A DNA stretch of 64,000 bases from Shimia thalassica (GCF_001458215.1 NZ_CYTW01000002.1:186001-250000), one strand, 5' to 3'; shown: positions 44,803 through 56,787, counted from the stretch's first letter. The notes: a model not told the origin generated them from the letters alone. Translations and numbers: made by a program.

Positions 44803-45177
44803 GTGATTAAACCCAACGATATTCGCAAACGGAATGCCGCGCTTTGTTTGCTCGCGCAGGAAAAGTTTTCGGTCAAGCCCACATCGCTTTCTTCGGCCAT
44901 GAGCAAGATTGGAAGACGGCTGCCCAAACGCGCACATGAGAATGCAAAAATACTGGCAGAGGCGGAAGCACAGGCAGGTCATCCCAAGCTGGCGATGATG
45001 ATGGATCAAAAGAAGATCGACAAGGCCGAGCGTGAGCTCAAGCTGGCGCTGGAGGCGATTGACCCTGCGGACCGGCGCAAGGGGATGGTCTTGTCCATTT
45101 TGGGATCAGTGGCGTTCAGCCTGATCGTGGTTTTTGCGGCTTTGATGATTGTCTTGCGCTGGCGCGGATTTGTCTGA
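44803..45177 (+). CDS. Hypothetical protein with C-terminal membrane anchor, GTG start
   Basis: 124 residues. The N-terminal part is charged and helical (MSKIGRRLPKRAHENAKILA, then MDQKKIDKAERELKLALEAI), followed by one hydrophobic span at about 95-118 and a short RWRGFV end, a tail-anchored layout. Start GTG 44803 has GAGGA seven bases before it; the nearby ATGs run into stops. No family recognised. Confidence 0.55.
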   Translation: MIKPNDIRKRNAALCLLAQEKFSVKPTSLSSAMSKIGRRLPKRAHENAKILAEAEAQAGHPKLAMMMDQKKIDKAERELKLALEAIDPADRRKGMVLSILGSVAFSLIVVFAALMIVLRWRGFV

Positions 45178-45216
45178 GACTGCTTGCCTGACTTTGTCGC
45201 AACGATGAAACGCAAA

Positions 45217-45242
45217 CCGCCGCCCCAAATCTGAGGCAGCGG
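45217..45242 (-). terminator. Probable terminator of glyA
   Basis: On the minus strand CCGCTGCC / GGCGGCGG forms an eight-base stem with one G-T pair and a ten-base loop, followed by TTTGCGTTTC. It lies 27 bases past the glyA stop. Confidence 0.45.
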
Positions 45243-45268
45243 CAGTATTGTATAAAAGACAGGATGTC

Positions 45269-46561
<1,293 letters not shown>

Positions 46562-46741
46562 GGGCGATGCTCCAAGTCAGAGGGTCTAGTTGGTGATTTC
46601 CTAAAGGAAACAACCCTTGGGTAAAAGGGCTGAAAGCGACGTGACGCCCTGTCATTGCGGCTATAGCGACACTAGGGGTGGACAACCGTCTCAATAGGAA
46701 ACACGGTTTAGGGGATTGGAAACACAATTTTGGGGCCAGCC

Positions 46742-47503
46742 ATGCCAGAGAGAATCGCTTTTCTTGCCAGCGATGCACCCGTTGCCCAGACGGCACGCGC
46801 CGCTTTGATCGGACGCTACAGCGATTGCGCGCCCGAAAAGGCGGATGTGATCGTGGCCCTCGGGGGGGACGGTTTCATGCTGCAGACCCTTCACAACACA
46901 CAAAGCCTTGAGGCGCCCGTCTATGGAATGAACCGGGGCACGGTGGGCTTTCTGATGAATGCCTATAACGAAAGTGACCTTCTGGACCGTTTGAAAGAAG
47001 CAGAGGAAGAAGTGGTAAATCCTCTGTCGATGCGGGCCACCTGCGTTGATGGTACGGTGCACGAAGCCTTGGCCATCAACGAGGTCTCGTTGCTGCGGGC
47101 CGGTCCCCAAGCGGCCAAGTTGCGGATCACGGTGGATGACAGGCTGCGGATGGAAGAATTGGTGTGTGACGGCGCGCTTCTGGCCACGCCGGCGGGATCA
47201 ACGGCGTATAACTATTCGGCCCACGGTCCGATTCTGCCGATCGGTTCGGATGTGCTTGCTCTGACGGCGATGGCTGCGTTCCGGCCGCGTCGATGGCGGG
47301 GGGCGCTTTTGCCAAAGACCGCCAAAGTGCGCTTTGATGTTCTGGATCCGGCCAAGCGACCTGTCATGGCAGATGCAGACAGCCGGTCGGTTGAAAACGT
47401 GCAATCCGTGGAAATCCAATCCGAGCCTTCGATCAGCCACCGGATTTTGTTTGACCCCGGTCACGGTCTGGAGGAACGCCTGATCCGAGAGCAGTTCGTC
47501 TAG
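46742..47503 (+). CDS. nadK: NAD kinase
   Basis: 253 residues. Phosphorylates NAD to NADP. The GGDG motif is in VIVALGGDGFML near residue 42, with GMNRGTVGFLMN (NE/D-type loop) and the ATPAGSTAYNYSAHGPILP substrate loop after it. ATG 46742 is chosen over TTG 46730; GGGG lies before it. Confidence 0.94.
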   Translation: MPERIAFLASDAPVAQTARAALIGRYSDCAPEKADVIVALGGDGFMLQTLHNTQSLEAPVYGMNRGTVGFLMNAYNESDLLDRLKEAEEEVVNPLSMRATCVDGTVHEALAINEVSLLRAGPQAAKLRITVDDRLRMEELVCDGALLATPAGSTAYNYSAHGPILPIGSDVLALTAMAAFRPRRWRGALLPKTAKVRFDVLDPAKRPVMADADSRSVENVQSVEIQSEPSISHRILFDPGHGLEERLIREQFV

Positions 47504-47556
47504 CGGTGCGATCACTGGTCGGCGTGCTCAGGCAGGGCACCCCACGTGTAAAGATA

Positions 47557-47584
47557 AAAGGCCCCGCCGGTTGGCGGGGCCTTT
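47557..47584. terminator. Bidirectional terminator between nadK and prpE
   Basis: Perfect 12-base stem AAAGGCCCCGCC (47557-47568) / GGCGGGGCCTTT (47573-47584) with a four-base loop GGTT. The T-rich flank on the plus strand (TTTGTTTT) and the A-rich flank on the other serve the convergent nadK and prpE genes. Confidence 0.9.
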
Positions 47585-47606
47585 GTTTTGAGAAACGCGG
47601 TTTGCG

Positions 47607-49499
47607 TCAGGCTTTTGCGTAACCCAGCGTTTGCAGTGCTTCTTTGATCTCATCAAGGATCGCTGGATCGTCAATGGTCGCAGGCATCTTGTAAGGGGTG
47701 TTGTCTGCGATGTTCACCATTGTCCCGCGCAGGATTTTGCCCGAGCGGGTTTTTGGCAACCGGTCCACAACAACAGCCAGCTTGAAGGCTGCAACGGGGC
47801 CGATTTGCTTGCGAACAAGCGTGACGACTTCTTTCACGACATCGGCATGGTCACGGTCAACACCGGCATTCAGGCACAGGAAGCCAACCGGCATCTGGCC
47901 TTTCAGCTGATCAGTCACACCGATCACGGCGCATTCCGCCACTTCGGGGTGGCTCGCCAGAACCTCTTCCATCGCACCTGTCGACAAGCGGTGACCGGCA
48001 ACGTTGATCACGTCATCTGTCCGCGCCATGATGTAGACATATCCGTCTTCGTCCATCATGCCCGCATCACCTGTTTCGTAATATCCGGGGAAGGTGTTGA
48101 GGTACGATTTCTTGAACCGGTCTTCAGCATTCCAAAGCGTGGGCAGGGTGCCGGGGGGCAGGGGAAGCTTGATCGCAATCGCGCCAAGTGTGCCGGCCTC
48201 GACAGGATGACCTGCATCATCAAGGATGGTCACCTCGTAACCGGGCATTGGAACTGTAGGGGAACCCAGTTTTGTGGGCAGCTCTTCAATACCAAGCGGA
48301 TTCGCGGCAATCGCCCAGCCAGTTTCGGTCTGCCACCAGTGATCGACGATTGGCACGTTCAACTGGTCTTGCGCCCAGACAATTGTGTCAGGGTCAGCAC
48401 GTTCACCAGCCAGATACACTTGTTCAAGACATCCGAGGTCGTACTTTTTGACGAATTCGCCGGTGGGGTCTTCACGTTTAACAGCGCGGAAGGCGGTCGG
48501 CGCGGTGAAGAACGATTTGACGTTGTGCTCTGAGATCACGCGCCAGAACGTACCTGCGTCCGGTGTGCCAACGGGCTTGCCTTCGAACACAATCGTCGTG
48601 TTGCCGTGGATCAGCGGACCATAACAAATGTACGAGTGACCCACGACCCAGCCTACATCCGAAGCGGCCCAGAACACATCGCCGGGATCGACGTTGTACA
48701 GGTTCTTCATGGTCCAGTTCAGCGCAACCAGTTGACCGGCGGTGTGGCGGATAACGCCTTTGGGCTGACCAGTGGTGCCCGAAGTATAAAGCACATATGC
48801 CGGATGGTTGCCTTCAACAGGCACACACTCGGCAGGCTCAACGCCAAACTGGAACCCGTGCCAGTTATAGTCGCGGCCTTCGATCAGTTGTGCGACTTCC
48901 TGTTCACGTTGGTAGATGACATTGAACGTGGGCTTGTGCTCGGACTGCTCGATAGCATCGTCCAGCAAAGGCTTGTAATGCACCACGCGACCCGGTTCGA
49001 GGCCACAAGACGCGGCGATGATGCATTTGGGCTTGGCGTCGTCGATCCGAACAGCCAGCTCGTGCGCCGCAAATCCGCCAAACACAACCGAATGCACCGC
49101 ACCAAGACGTGCACAGGCCAGCATTGCTTCAAGTGCTTCGGGGATCATGGGCATATAGATGATGACACGATCACCTTTTTCGACGCCCTTGGCGCGCAGC
49201 GCCCCTGCCAGAGAGGCAACGCGGTTGCGCAGCTCGACAAAAGAAATCGCGCGTTTGGTGTGGGTGATAGGGGAGTCATAGATGATCGCGGTTTGCTCGC
49301 CGCGTCCTGCTTCCACGTGACGATCCACAGCATTCCAGCAAGTGTTCACCTTTGCATCGGCGAACCACTCATACATGTTGTCGCCTTTGTCGAACAACGC
49401 CTTTGACGGAGCTTCAACCCAATCAATCGCTTGGGCCGCATCCATCCAGAAACCTTCCGGATCTTGCTTCCATCCTTCGTAAACGTCTTTATATGCCAT
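47607..49499 (-). CDS. prpE: Propionate-CoA ligase (PrpE)
   Basis: 630 residues. AMP-forming ligase making propionyl-CoA from propionate, CoA and ATP. The start MAYKDVYEGWKQDPEGFW is typical of PrpE. AMP-binding motifs are LYTSGTTGQPKGVI, WWQTETGW and the YYETGDAG region, and the acetylation-sensitive lysine is in PKTRSGKILRG. The upstream region has several TTTGCAAA half-sites (49597-49709), fitting control by a short-chain acyl-CoA regulator. Acetate could be a secondary substrate. Confidence 0.93.
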   Translation of the reverse strand: MAYKDVYEGWKQDPEGFWMDAAQAIDWVEAPSKALFDKGDNMYEWFADAKVNTCWNAVDRHVEAGRGEQTAIIYDSPITHTKRAISFVELRNRVASLAGALRAKGVEKGDRVIIYMPMIPEALEAMLACARLGAVHSVVFGGFAAHELAVRIDDAKPKCIIAASCGLEPGRVVHYKPLLDDAIEQSEHKPTFNVIYQREQEVAQLIEGRDYNWHGFQFGVEPAECVPVEGNHPAYVLYTSGTTGQPKGVIRHTAGQLVALNWTMKNLYNVDPGDVFWAASDVGWVVGHSYICYGPLIHGNTTIVFEGKPVGTPDAGTFWRVISEHNVKSFFTAPTAFRAVKREDPTGEFVKKYDLGCLEQVYLAGERADPDTIVWAQDQLNVPIVDHWWQTETGWAIAANPLGIEELPTKLGSPTVPMPGYEVTILDDAGHPVEAGTLGAIAIKLPLPPGTLPTLWNAEDRFKKSYLNTFPGYYETGDAGMMDEDGYVYIMARTDDVINVAGHRLSTGAMEEVLASHPEVAECAVIGVTDQLKGQMPVGFLCLNAGVDRDHADVVKEVVTLVRKQIGPVAAFKLAVVVDRLPKTRSGKILRGTMVNIADNTPYKMPATIDDPAILDEIKEALQTLGYAKA

Positions 49500-49596
49500 G
49501 GAAATTCTCCTCCAAAACTCGTTGCAAAAGAGTTACGAGAGCGGGGCGGCCTCGGGCAATAGGTTTTCGGGACGTCGCGTCAGATTATCGCGGAAA

Positions 49597-49709
49597 ATTT
49601 GCAGTAAGGGTCTCTTAAGGCCTGCAAATTTTTGCAAACCTCAATGATTGGCGCTATTTTTCTGGAAACTTCTACGTGTTTGCAAAGTAGCAAACTTTTT
49701 GACTGCAAA
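49597..49709. promoter_or_regulatory. Cluster of TTTGCAAA-type boxes upstream of prpE
   Basis: Full TTTGCAAA sites at 49631-49638 and 49679-49686; partial sites TTTGCAGT 49597, TGCAAA 49623-49628, GCAAAC 49690-49695 and TGCAAA 49704-49709. GTTTGC-AAAGTA-GCAAAC forms a dyad around 49678-49695. Regulators of the ScfR family (PccR in Rhodobacter sphaeroides) bind paired TTTGCAAA sites to control propionyl-CoA genes, as I recall; prpE is a fitting target. Confidence 0.65.
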
Positions 49710-49712
49710 TCA

Positions 49713-49739
49713 AAAGGGGCGCGAATCTCGCGCCCCTTT
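49713..49739 (-). terminator. Terminator of maeB
   Basis: Stem AAAGGGGCGCG (49713-49723) / CGCGCCCCTTT (49729-49739) with a five-base loop, 38 bases past the maeB stop on the minus strand, followed by TTTTGA. Confidence 0.85.
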
Positions 49740-49777
49740 GATACCGGATGAGTATATGTGTTGCCGTTGGGCCGGAT

Positions 49778-52057
49778 CTATCCGTATTGCGCCACGGGGG
49801 TGCCGGCAATCGCCGCCATGTTCAAAAGCCCGCGCGCCGTGATCGACGGGGTCACGATGTGGGCCTTGTTTCCCATGCCCATCAGCACAGGGCCAACTTC
49901 AAGGCCGTCTGCGCGCATCTTGAGGATGTTGCGCACGCCAGATGCGGCGTCCGCATGGGCAAAGATCAGAACGTTTGCTTCGCCTTGCAGGCGCGAATGC
50001 GGGAAAATACGGCTACGTAGATCAGCGTCCAGGGCCGTGTCGACGTTCATTTCGCCTTCATAGATGAAATCGCGCGGTTCGCTGTCGAGAATGGCAAGTG
50101 CATCGCGCAGACGTTTGCCAGAGCCTTCGGACTGGTTGCCAAACTGGGATTGCGAACACAGTGCGATACGCGGCTCGAGTCCAAACCTGCGCACGTGGCG
50201 CGCCGCGCCAATTGCGGTTTCGGCAAGTTGTTCCGGTGTGGGCAGGGACCAGACGTGGGTGTCGGCGATAAACAGGGGGCCATCTTCGAGGATCATCAAA
50301 GACAGGGCGCCATGCGGGCTGAACGACGCATTGCCCAGAATTTGGGTCACATAGTTTAGGTGCCAGCGGTATTCACCGAAGGTGCCGCAGATCAGGCTAT
50401 CGGCCTCGCCGCGATGAACGGCAACGGCACCAATGGCGGTTGTGTTGGTGCGCATGATGGCTTTGGCCAGATCCGGCGTCACGCCGCTGCGCTGCATCAA
50501 CTCGTGATACGAGGTCCAGTAATCGCGATATCGTGGATCGTTCTCGGGGTTTACGATCTCAAAATCGGTTCCGGGGCGGATTTTAAGGCCGAAGCGTTCG
50601 CAACGGGCTTCCATCACTTCGGGACGACCGATCAGGATCGGTGTTTCCGTGGTTTCTTCCAAAACGGCCTGAGCCGCGCGCAGCACACGTTCATCTTCGC
50701 CCTCGGCAAAGACAATCCGGCGTTTTGCGGCGCGGGCAGCGTTGAAAACAGGACGCATCAAAAGCGCGGATTTGAACACCGATTGGTTCAGCTTTTGCAC
50801 ATAGGCATCCAGATCGTCGATCTGGCGCGTGGCAACGCCACTTTCCATCGCGGCTTTGGCGACCGCAGCCGAGACCACCCCGACAAGACGCGGGTCAAAA
50901 GGTTTGGGGATCAGGTAATCGCTGCCAAAGGTGAGATGCTCGCCCTTATAGGCGGCGGCGGCTTCGGCGCTTGTTGTTGCGCGGGCGAGTTCTGCAATCC
51001 CGTCGATGCAGGCCAGTTGCATCTCGTCGTTGATCTCTGTCGCGCCCACGTCCAGCGCCCCCCGAAAGATGAAGGGGAAACACAAAACGTTGTTCACCTG
51101 ATTGGGGAAATCGCTTCGACCGGTTGCGATGATCGCATCGGGCGCAACGGCGCGTGCATCTTCGGGCATGATTTCAGGGGTCGGGTTGGCAAGGGCAAAG
51201 ATGATAGGTTGCTTGGCCATCTTGCCGACCATCTCGGGCGTCAGGACGCCGGGCCCGGACAGGCCGAGGAACATATCCGCACCTTCAATGACCTCTGCCA
51301 GAGCGCGTTTGTCCGTGACTTGTGCAAATTCCGCTTTTTGCGGTGTCATGTCTTCGGTGCGCCCGTCAAAGACCACACCCTGAATGTCGCAAAGCCAGAC
51401 ATTTTCCCGTTTAACGCCCAGCTTCAACAGCATGTTCAGGCAAGCGATGCCAGCGGCGCCGCCACCGGTCGAGACGATCTTGATGTCCTCGAATTTTTTG
51501 CCCGCGACCCGCAATGCGTTTGTCGCCGCTGCGCCCACAACGATGGCGGTTCCGTGTTGGTCGTCGTGGAATACGGGGATGTTCATGCGTTCGCGGCACA
51601 GCTTTTCAACGATGAAACAGTCGGGCGCCTTGATGTCTTCCAGATTGATCGCGCCAAATGTCGGCCCTAGGGCGCAAACGATGTCAGCCAGCTTTTCCGG
51701 ATCAGTCTCATCCACTTCGATGTCGAAACAGTCGATGTTTGCGAATTTTTTGAACAGGACGGCTTTGCCTTCCATCACCGGTTTCGAGGCCAGCGCGCCA
51801 ATGTTTCCAAGGCCAAGAACAGCCGTGCCGTTTGAGACCACCGCAACGAGGTTGCCGCGAGAGGTATAGCGCGAGGCATTTGCAGCGTCTGTTTTGATTT
51901 CGAGACAGGCTTCGGCAACGCCCGGAGAATAGGCGCGGCTCAGGTCGCGTCCATTGGCCAGTGGCTTGGTCGCGCGGATCTCTAGCTTTCCTGGTTTTGG
52001 GTGCTCGTGGTAATAAAGAGCTGCGGTGCGCAGTGTTTCCTTTGGGGTGTCAGACAT
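49778..52057 (-). CDS. maeB: NADP-dependent malic enzyme fused to phosphotransacetylase-like domain
   Basis: 759 residues. Malic enzyme domain (about 1-430) decarboxylates malate to pyruvate: [50 protein letters not shown], the NADP site [12 protein letters not shown]. The C-terminal part (about 440-759) is like phosphotransacetylase ([16 protein letters not shown], then [18 protein letters not shown]), which in these fusions is regulatory or inactive. Start ATG 52057. Confidence 0.95.
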   Translation of the reverse strand: MSDTPKETLRTAALYYHEHPKPGKLEIRATKPLANGRDLSRAYSPGVAEACLEIKTDAANASRYTSRGNLVAVVSNGTAVLGLGNIGALASKPVMEGKAVLFKKFANIDCFDIEVDETDPEKLADIVCALGPTFGAINLEDIKAPDCFIVEKLCRERMNIPVFHDDQHGTAIVVGAAATNALRVAGKKFEDIKIVSTGGGAAGIACLNMLLKLGVKRENVWLCDIQGVVFDGRTEDMTPQKAEFAQVTDKRALAEVIEGADMFLGLSGPGVLTPEMVGKMAKQPIIFALANPTPEIMPEDARAVAPDAIIATGRSDFPNQVNNVLCFPFIFRGALDVGATEINDEMQLACIDGIAELARATTSAEAAAAYKGEHLTFGSDYLIPKPFDPRLVGVVSAAVAKAAMESGVATRQIDDLDAYVQKLNQSVFKSALLMRPVFNAARAAKRRIVFAEGEDERVLRAAQAVLEETTETPILIGRPEVMEARCERFGLKIRPGTDFEIVNPENDPRYRDYWTSYHELMQRSGVTPDLAKAIMRTNTTAIGAVAVHRGEADSLICGTFGEYRWHLNYVTQILGNASFSPHGALSLMILEDGPLFIADTHVWSLPTPEQLAETAIGAARHVRRFGLEPRIALCSQSQFGNQSEGSGKRLRDALAILDSEPRDFIYEGEMNVDTALDADLRSRIFPHSRLQGEANVLIFAHADAASGVRNILKMRADGLEVGPVLMGMGNKAHIVTPSITARGLLNMAAIAGTPVAQYG

Positions 52058-52262
52058 GTCTCGGCCTCGAATTCTAAAGTTGGTTTAGCGTTAAACTAAT
52101 TATTTCACAAAGGGAATGGGGCGATTTGACCATAGGGCAAGACCCCTTGCAAAAACCCGCCACAGGCCTCAGTCTCGCAGGGCAATATATCTAATGAGTG
52201 ACATGGTATGGGCTGCGTATTCAAGAGTTGTATGGGCCCGTACAATCGAGGGAGCCCCTGAT

Positions 52263-52655
52263 ATGAGTCTGCAGAAATCGGCGTTGTCCGTCCGCGAAAA
52301 TGCCTATGCGCCTTATTCCAACTTCAAGGTCGGTGCCGCAATCCGGTCTGAAGGGGGTACCATTTATTCCGGTTGCAACGTCGAGAACGTGGCATATCCC
52401 GAAGGGACCTGCGCGGAAGCGGGTGCCATTGCGGCAATGGTCGCCGCTGGGGAAACGCGCCTTAGCGAGGTCTATGTCATTGCAGATAGCCCCCATCCCG
52501 TAAGCCCCTGTGGCGGATGCCGTCAAAAGCTGGCCGAGTTCGGAACCGGAGACGTGGTGGTTACCATGGCCAATCTGGACGGAGTAGAGCAGAAGATGAC
52601 TCTTGCGGACCTGATGCCGGGTGCGTTTGGAGAACACCATATGGAGAACACCTGA
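52263..52655 (+). CDS. cdd: Cytidine deaminase
   Basis: 130 residues, tetrameric zinc enzyme size. Zinc and catalytic block: GCNVENVAYPEGTCAEAGAI (catalytic Glu in CAEAGA) and the Cys pair in SPCGGCRQ. Converts cytidine and deoxycytidine to uridine forms. ATG 52263 is chosen with GGGAG upstream; the open frame before it lacks support. First gene of the salvage operon. Confidence 0.95.
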   Translation: MSLQKSALSVRENAYAPYSNFKVGAAIRSEGGTIYSGCNVENVAYPEGTCAEAGAIAAMVAAGETRLSEVYVIADSPHPVSPCGGCRQKLAEFGTGDVVVTMANLDGVEQKMTLADLMPGAFGEHHMENT

Positions 52656-52659
52656 TCCC

Positions 52660-53964
52660 GTGGATGCAAGAGCCATCATAGCGGCCCTGCGCCGTGGAGA
52701 AACGCCCTCGCAAGAAGAGCTGACCTGGTTCGCCAACGGGTTGGCTGATGGGCGTGTGACGGATGCGCAAGCCGGCGCCTTTGCCATGGCCGTGTGTCTT
52801 CAGGGGCTTGGAGAAGAGGCGCGGGTTGCCTTGACACTGGCCATGCGCGACAGCGGCGACACGCTCAAGTGGGACTTTGACGGCCCTGTGCTTGATAAAC
52901 ACTCGACCGGCGGTGTCGGCGATTGCGTCTCTCTTGTGTTGGCGCCAGCGTTGGCTGCCTGTGGGGCCTATGTCCCGATGATTTCGGGGCGGGGGCTTGG
53001 CCATACAGGGGGCACGCTCGACAAAATGGAAGCGATCCCCGGATTGCGAACAACGCTGGACGAGGCACACTTCCGCGAGGTGGTCAGAACCAGCGGGTGC
53101 GCCATTGTCAGCGCCAGCGCGGATATCGCCCCTGCCGATAAACGGCTCTATGCAATCCGTGACGTGACCGGAACGGTGGAAAGCCTTGATTTGATCACGG
53201 CCTCGATCTTGTCCAAGAAACTTGCCGCTGGATTGCAGGGGCTGGTTCTCGACGTGAAGGTCGGAACGGGCGCCTTTATGAAAACACCAGATGACGCGCT
53301 GGCGTTGGCCACGTCTCTGGTCGAGACGGCAAACCTTGCCGGATGCCCGACAAGCGCCGTGATCTCGGATATGAACCAACCGTTGGCTCCGGCCTTGGGG
53401 AACGCGCTTGAGGTTGCGGAATGCATGGAGGTTCTGTGCAACGGCAAGGGGGGTGCGTTGAGGGAGTTGACCGTGGCCTTGGGGGGCGTGTTGCTGTGCA
53501 ATGCTGCGCTGGCGCCTGAACTGGAAACAGGGATCGACGCCATTTCCAAGGCGCTGACAAGCGGTCAGGCCGCCGAGCGTTTCGGGCGCATGGTGGCCGC
53601 GATGGGCGGACCCGTGCAATTTGCAGAAAACTGGGAGCGGTTTTTGCCAGAAGCCCCCGTCATAAGAGAAGTGCTTGCCCCCGCGAGTGGATTTATCACG
53701 CATATGAATGGAGAGGCCTTGGGTCTTGCTGTCGTTGATCTGGGTGGCGGGCGTCAGGTGCAAAGTGATGTTGTTGATCCCGCTGTCGGGTTTTCTGATG
53801 TTGTCGCGCTGGGGCAGAAGGTGGTCAAAGGCCAACCTTTGTTGCGGATACATGCGGCCCGCGAAGACGCAGCCCGACGCGCGGAAATGGCTGTAAAGCG
53901 AGCCATCGGGATTGGGCCCGTCCGCGCCGAGACCCCACCATTGATCCACGAGAGGATCCGCTGA
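52660..53964 (+). CDS. deoA: Thymidine phosphorylase
   Basis: 434 residues. Splits thymidine with phosphate into thymine and deoxyribose 1-phosphate. Landmarks: the KHSTGGVGD phosphate loop, ISGRGLGHTGGTLDKMEAIPG, and VLDVKVGTGAFMKT. Start GTG 52660 gives the family's DARAIIAAL start; the Shine-Dalgarno is weak because the gene follows cdd by four bases, which suggests coupled translation. An open upstream stretch overlaps cdd. Confidence 0.94.
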   Translation: MDARAIIAALRRGETPSQEELTWFANGLADGRVTDAQAGAFAMAVCLQGLGEEARVALTLAMRDSGDTLKWDFDGPVLDKHSTGGVGDCVSLVLAPALAACGAYVPMISGRGLGHTGGTLDKMEAIPGLRTTLDEAHFREVVRTSGCAIVSASADIAPADKRLYAIRDVTGTVESLDLITASILSKKLAAGLQGLVLDVKVGTGAFMKTPDDALALATSLVETANLAGCPTSAVISDMNQPLAPALGNALEVAECMEVLCNGKGGALRELTVALGGVLLCNAALAPELETGIDAISKALTSGQAAERFGRMVAAMGGPVQFAENWERFLPEAPVIREVLAPASGFITHMNGEALGLAVVDLGGGRQVQSDVVDPAVGFSDVVALGQKVVKGQPLLRIHAAREDAARRAEMAVKRAIGIGPVRAETPPLIHERIR

Positions 53965-55175
53965 TGACACGTGCTTTTTTGGTCGTGATGGATTCCGTTG
54001 GGTGCGGTGGTGCGCCGGATGCGGCCCAGTTCTTTAACGGCACACGGCCTGACACGGGTGCCAATACGCTGGCCCATATTGCACAGGCCTGTGCCGAGGG
54101 GCGTGCAAACGAAGGCCGCAGCGGGCCTTTGCGCCTTCCTAACCTCGACCATCTCGGGCTTGGCGCGGCGACACGGCTTGCCAGTGGTGATGCAACACCC
54201 GGACTTGAAGCGGTTCCAGAAGGGGCTTGGGGTGCCGCAACAGAGCGCAGCCTTGGCAAAGACACCCCTTCAGGCCATTGGGAGCTTGCCGGTCTGCGCG
54301 TGCCTTGGGAATGGACCTATTTTCCAACGGATGGTGACGCTTTTCCAGAGGATCTGGTTGCCGAAGTCTGTGAGATTTCAGGTGTCGACGGTATCTTGGG
54401 CAATTGCCATGCCTCTGGCACCGCGATCATCGCCGAATTGGGGCAGGACCATATAGAGACGGGGCGCCCCATCTGTTACACAAGTGCCGACAGTGTGTTT
54501 CAGATCGCCGCGCATGCAGACCACTTTGGATTGGACCGCCTGTTAGAGTTGTGCCAGCGGATCGCACCGCGGCTGCACGAGGTGAAGGTGGGCCGCGTTA
54601 TTGCACGCCCCTTTGTCGGCACGTCAGAAACCGGATTTACGCGCACAACGAACCGTCGCGATTACGCGATTGTTCCGCCTGAACCTGTTTTGACAAACTG
54701 GGTACAGGACGCAGGGCGCAGGGTGCATGGGGTTGGCAAGATCGGGGATATCTTCACCATGACCGGCATTGACGATTGCGTCAAAGGATCGGATGCGGAC
54801 CTGATGCAAAGCTTGCAAAAATGCGTGGATCAGGCCGAAGACGGCAGCCTGACCTTTGCAAATTTCGTGGAGTTCGACAGCCTTTATGGTCACCGGCGCG
54901 ATGTTTCCGGATATGCGCGCGCGCTTGAATGGTTTGATCGCGAAATTGGCAAAGTGATCGCCGCGCTGCGCCCCGGAGATCTGTTGCTGTTGACGGCGGA
55001 TCATGGCAATGACCCCAGTTGGAGCGGGACCGACCACACCCGCGAACGCGTGCCGGTTTTATGTGCTGGCGTTGGCGCGCGGGAGATTGGTCAGGTTGAA
55101 TTTGTGGATGTCGCGGCCAGCGTTGCCGCGCATCTGGGGGTGCCTGCATTCGGGCCGGGAAGGAGCTTTCTGTGA
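53964..55175 (+). CDS. deoB: Phosphopentomutase
   Basis: 403 residues, metal-dependent alkaline phosphatase superfamily. Moves phosphate between C1 and C5 of (deoxy)ribose, following DeoA. Landmarks: FLVVMDSVGCGGAPDA, the nucleophile Thr in GKDTPSGHWE, GNCHASGTAII, LTADHGNDPSWSGTDHTRE. Starts in the deoA stop (TGATG) and ends in a GTGA overlap with add. Confidence 0.95.
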   Translation: MTRAFLVVMDSVGCGGAPDAAQFFNGTRPDTGANTLAHIAQACAEGRANEGRSGPLRLPNLDHLGLGAATRLASGDATPGLEAVPEGAWGAATERSLGKDTPSGHWELAGLRVPWEWTYFPTDGDAFPEDLVAEVCEISGVDGILGNCHASGTAIIAELGQDHIETGRPICYTSADSVFQIAAHADHFGLDRLLELCQRIAPRLHEVKVGRVIARPFVGTSETGFTRTTNRRDYAIVPPEPVLTNWVQDAGRRVHGVGKIGDIFTMTGIDDCVKGSDADLMQSLQKCVDQAEDGSLTFANFVEFDSLYGHRRDVSGYARALEWFDREIGKVIAALRPGDLLLLTADHGNDPSWSGTDHTRERVPVLCAGVGAREIGQVEFVDVAASVAAHLGVPAFGPGRSFL

Positions 55176-56158
55176 GCGTTATGGATCTGCCAAAGGTCGA
55201 ATTGCATTTGCACCATGAGGGGGCCGCGCCACCGGCGTTCATTCGACAGCTGGCGTTTGAGAAGAAAGTCGATCTCAGCCGGATTATTGCGGATGACGGA
55301 AGCTATGCCTTCGAGAATTTCGTGCATTTCCTGCAAGTGTATGAAGCTGCCACAAGCGTGCTTCAGTCACCCGAAGATTTCGCCCGTTTGACACGTGCCA
55401 TTCTTGAGCAAAGCGCCGAGCAAGGCGTCGTATATTGCGAAAGCTTTCTGTCCCCTGATTTTTGTGGTGGCGGAGATGTCGCAGCGTGGCGCGAGTATTT
55501 GCAGGCCATTCAGGAAACCGCGCTCAAGGCCGAAGCGGATCTTGGCATCATCTTGCGGGGCATCGTGACCCCGGTGCGCCATTTCGGACCCGAACAGGCC
55601 AAGCGTACCGCGCTGTGTGCCGCCGAGACCGCCGGTGACTGGATCGTCGGATTGGGCATGGGCGGTGATGAAGGGCAGGGCCATCAAGGTGATTTCGCCT
55701 ATGCGTTTGATATGGCCCGTGAAGCAGGGTTGCGCCTGACCACCCATGCAGGTGAATTTGGCGGCCCCGACAGCGTTTGGGAAGCCATTCGGGACCTCAA
55801 TGTCGAACGCATTGGTCACGGCGTGCGCGCCATTGAAGATTCAAAGCTGATCGAAGAACTGGTCGCGCGTCAGATCACGCTTGAGGTCTGTCCGGGATCG
55901 AACGTCGTTTTGGGGCTTTATCCGTCTCTTGGCGAACATCCCATCGCACGATTGCGCGATGCAGGGGTACGGGTGACCGTTTCCACAGACGATCCGCCGT
56001 TTTTCCACACGACTATGCGACGCGAATATGACATGTTGAGCCAAACCTTCGGCTGGGATGAAAGTGATTTTCGCGCTCTTAACCAAACCGCCGCCGAGGC
56101 TGCATTCTGTGACACCGCTACGAAAGAGCGGGTCATGAAACTACTGGAGACTTCCTGA
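55172..56158 (+). CDS. add: Adenosine deaminase
   Basis: 328 residues. Zinc enzyme deaminating (deoxy)adenosine to (deoxy)inosine. Zinc ligands: [13 protein letters not shown] (H-x-H), LTTHAGEF, and DD in [11 protein letters not shown]; catalytic Glu in HAGE and the ERIGHGVRA block. Could be an adenine- or modified-nucleoside-specific relative, but the operon favours adenosine. Start GTG 55172 overlaps deoB. Confidence 0.9.
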   Translation: MSVMDLPKVELHLHHEGAAPPAFIRQLAFEKKVDLSRIIADDGSYAFENFVHFLQVYEAATSVLQSPEDFARLTRAILEQSAEQGVVYCESFLSPDFCGGGDVAAWREYLQAIQETALKAEADLGIILRGIVTPVRHFGPEQAKRTALCAAETAGDWIVGLGMGGDEGQGHQGDFAYAFDMAREAGLRLTTHAGEFGGPDSVWEAIRDLNVERIGHGVRAIEDSKLIEELVARQITLEVCPGSNVVLGLYPSLGEHPIARLRDAGVRVTVSTDDPPFFHTTMRREYDMLSQTFGWDESDFRALNQTAAEAAFCDTATKERVMKLLETS

Positions 56159-56787
56159 TGGACCATTTGACCGTCGTTGATCACCCGCTTGTGCAACACA
56201 AGCTGACCCTGATGCGCAAAACCGATACGTCGACCGGCGAATTCCGGCGCCTGCTGCGAGAGATCAGCCAGCTGCTGGCCTATGAAGTCACGCGCGAGCT
56301 GCCGATGACGACAAAGCAAATCGACACGCCCATGCAAAAGATGGACGCGCCGGTTCTGGCCGGACGTAAAATGGCGTTGGTATCCATTTTGCGGGCAGGC
56401 AACGGTCTTTTGGACGGGATGCTGGAGTTGATCCCGTCGGCCCGCGTTGGATTTGTCGGACTATACCGCGACGAGGAAACCCTCGAGCCCGTGCAATACT
56501 ATTTCAAAGCACCTTCCGAGCTGGACGAGCGTCTTGTCATCGCGGTGGACCCGATGCTGGCCACTGGCAACTCTTCGGCGGCAGCAATTGATTTGCTGAA
56601 AGAAAAGGGCGCAACAGACATCCGTTTTCTGTGCCTGCTGGCCGCACCGGAAGGTGTCGCGCGGATGAAAGAGGCGCATCCGGATGTGCCGATTGTCACC
56701 GCTTCGCTGGATGAGCGCCTGAATGAAAAGGGCTATATCATTCCGGGTCTCGGTGATGCCGGCGACCGCATGTTCGGCACAAAGTAA
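56158..56787 (+). CDS. upp: Uracil phosphoribosyltransferase
   Basis: 209 residues, full length. Makes UMP from uracil and PRPP. Landmarks: [18 protein letters not shown] at the start, [15 protein letters not shown], the PRPP loop [15 protein letters not shown] and [14 protein letters not shown] at the end. ATG 56158 is within the add stop. Last gene of the salvage operon. Confidence 0.96.
   Translation: MDHLTVVDHPLVQHKLTLMRKTDTSTGEFRRLLREISQLLAYEVTRELPMTTKQIDTPMQKMDAPVLAGRKMALVSILRAGNGLLDGMLELIPSARVGFVGLYRDEETLEPVQYYFKAPSELDERLVIAVDPMLATGNSSAAAIDLLKEKGATDIRFLCLLAAPEGVARMKEAHPDVPIVTASLDERLNEKGYIIPGLGDAGDRMFGTK

Noticed and set aside
52083-52096. Dyad GTTTA-GCGT-TAAAC upstream of cdd
   Set aside because: Short AT-rich palindrome of the kind expected by chance; no regulator to link it to.
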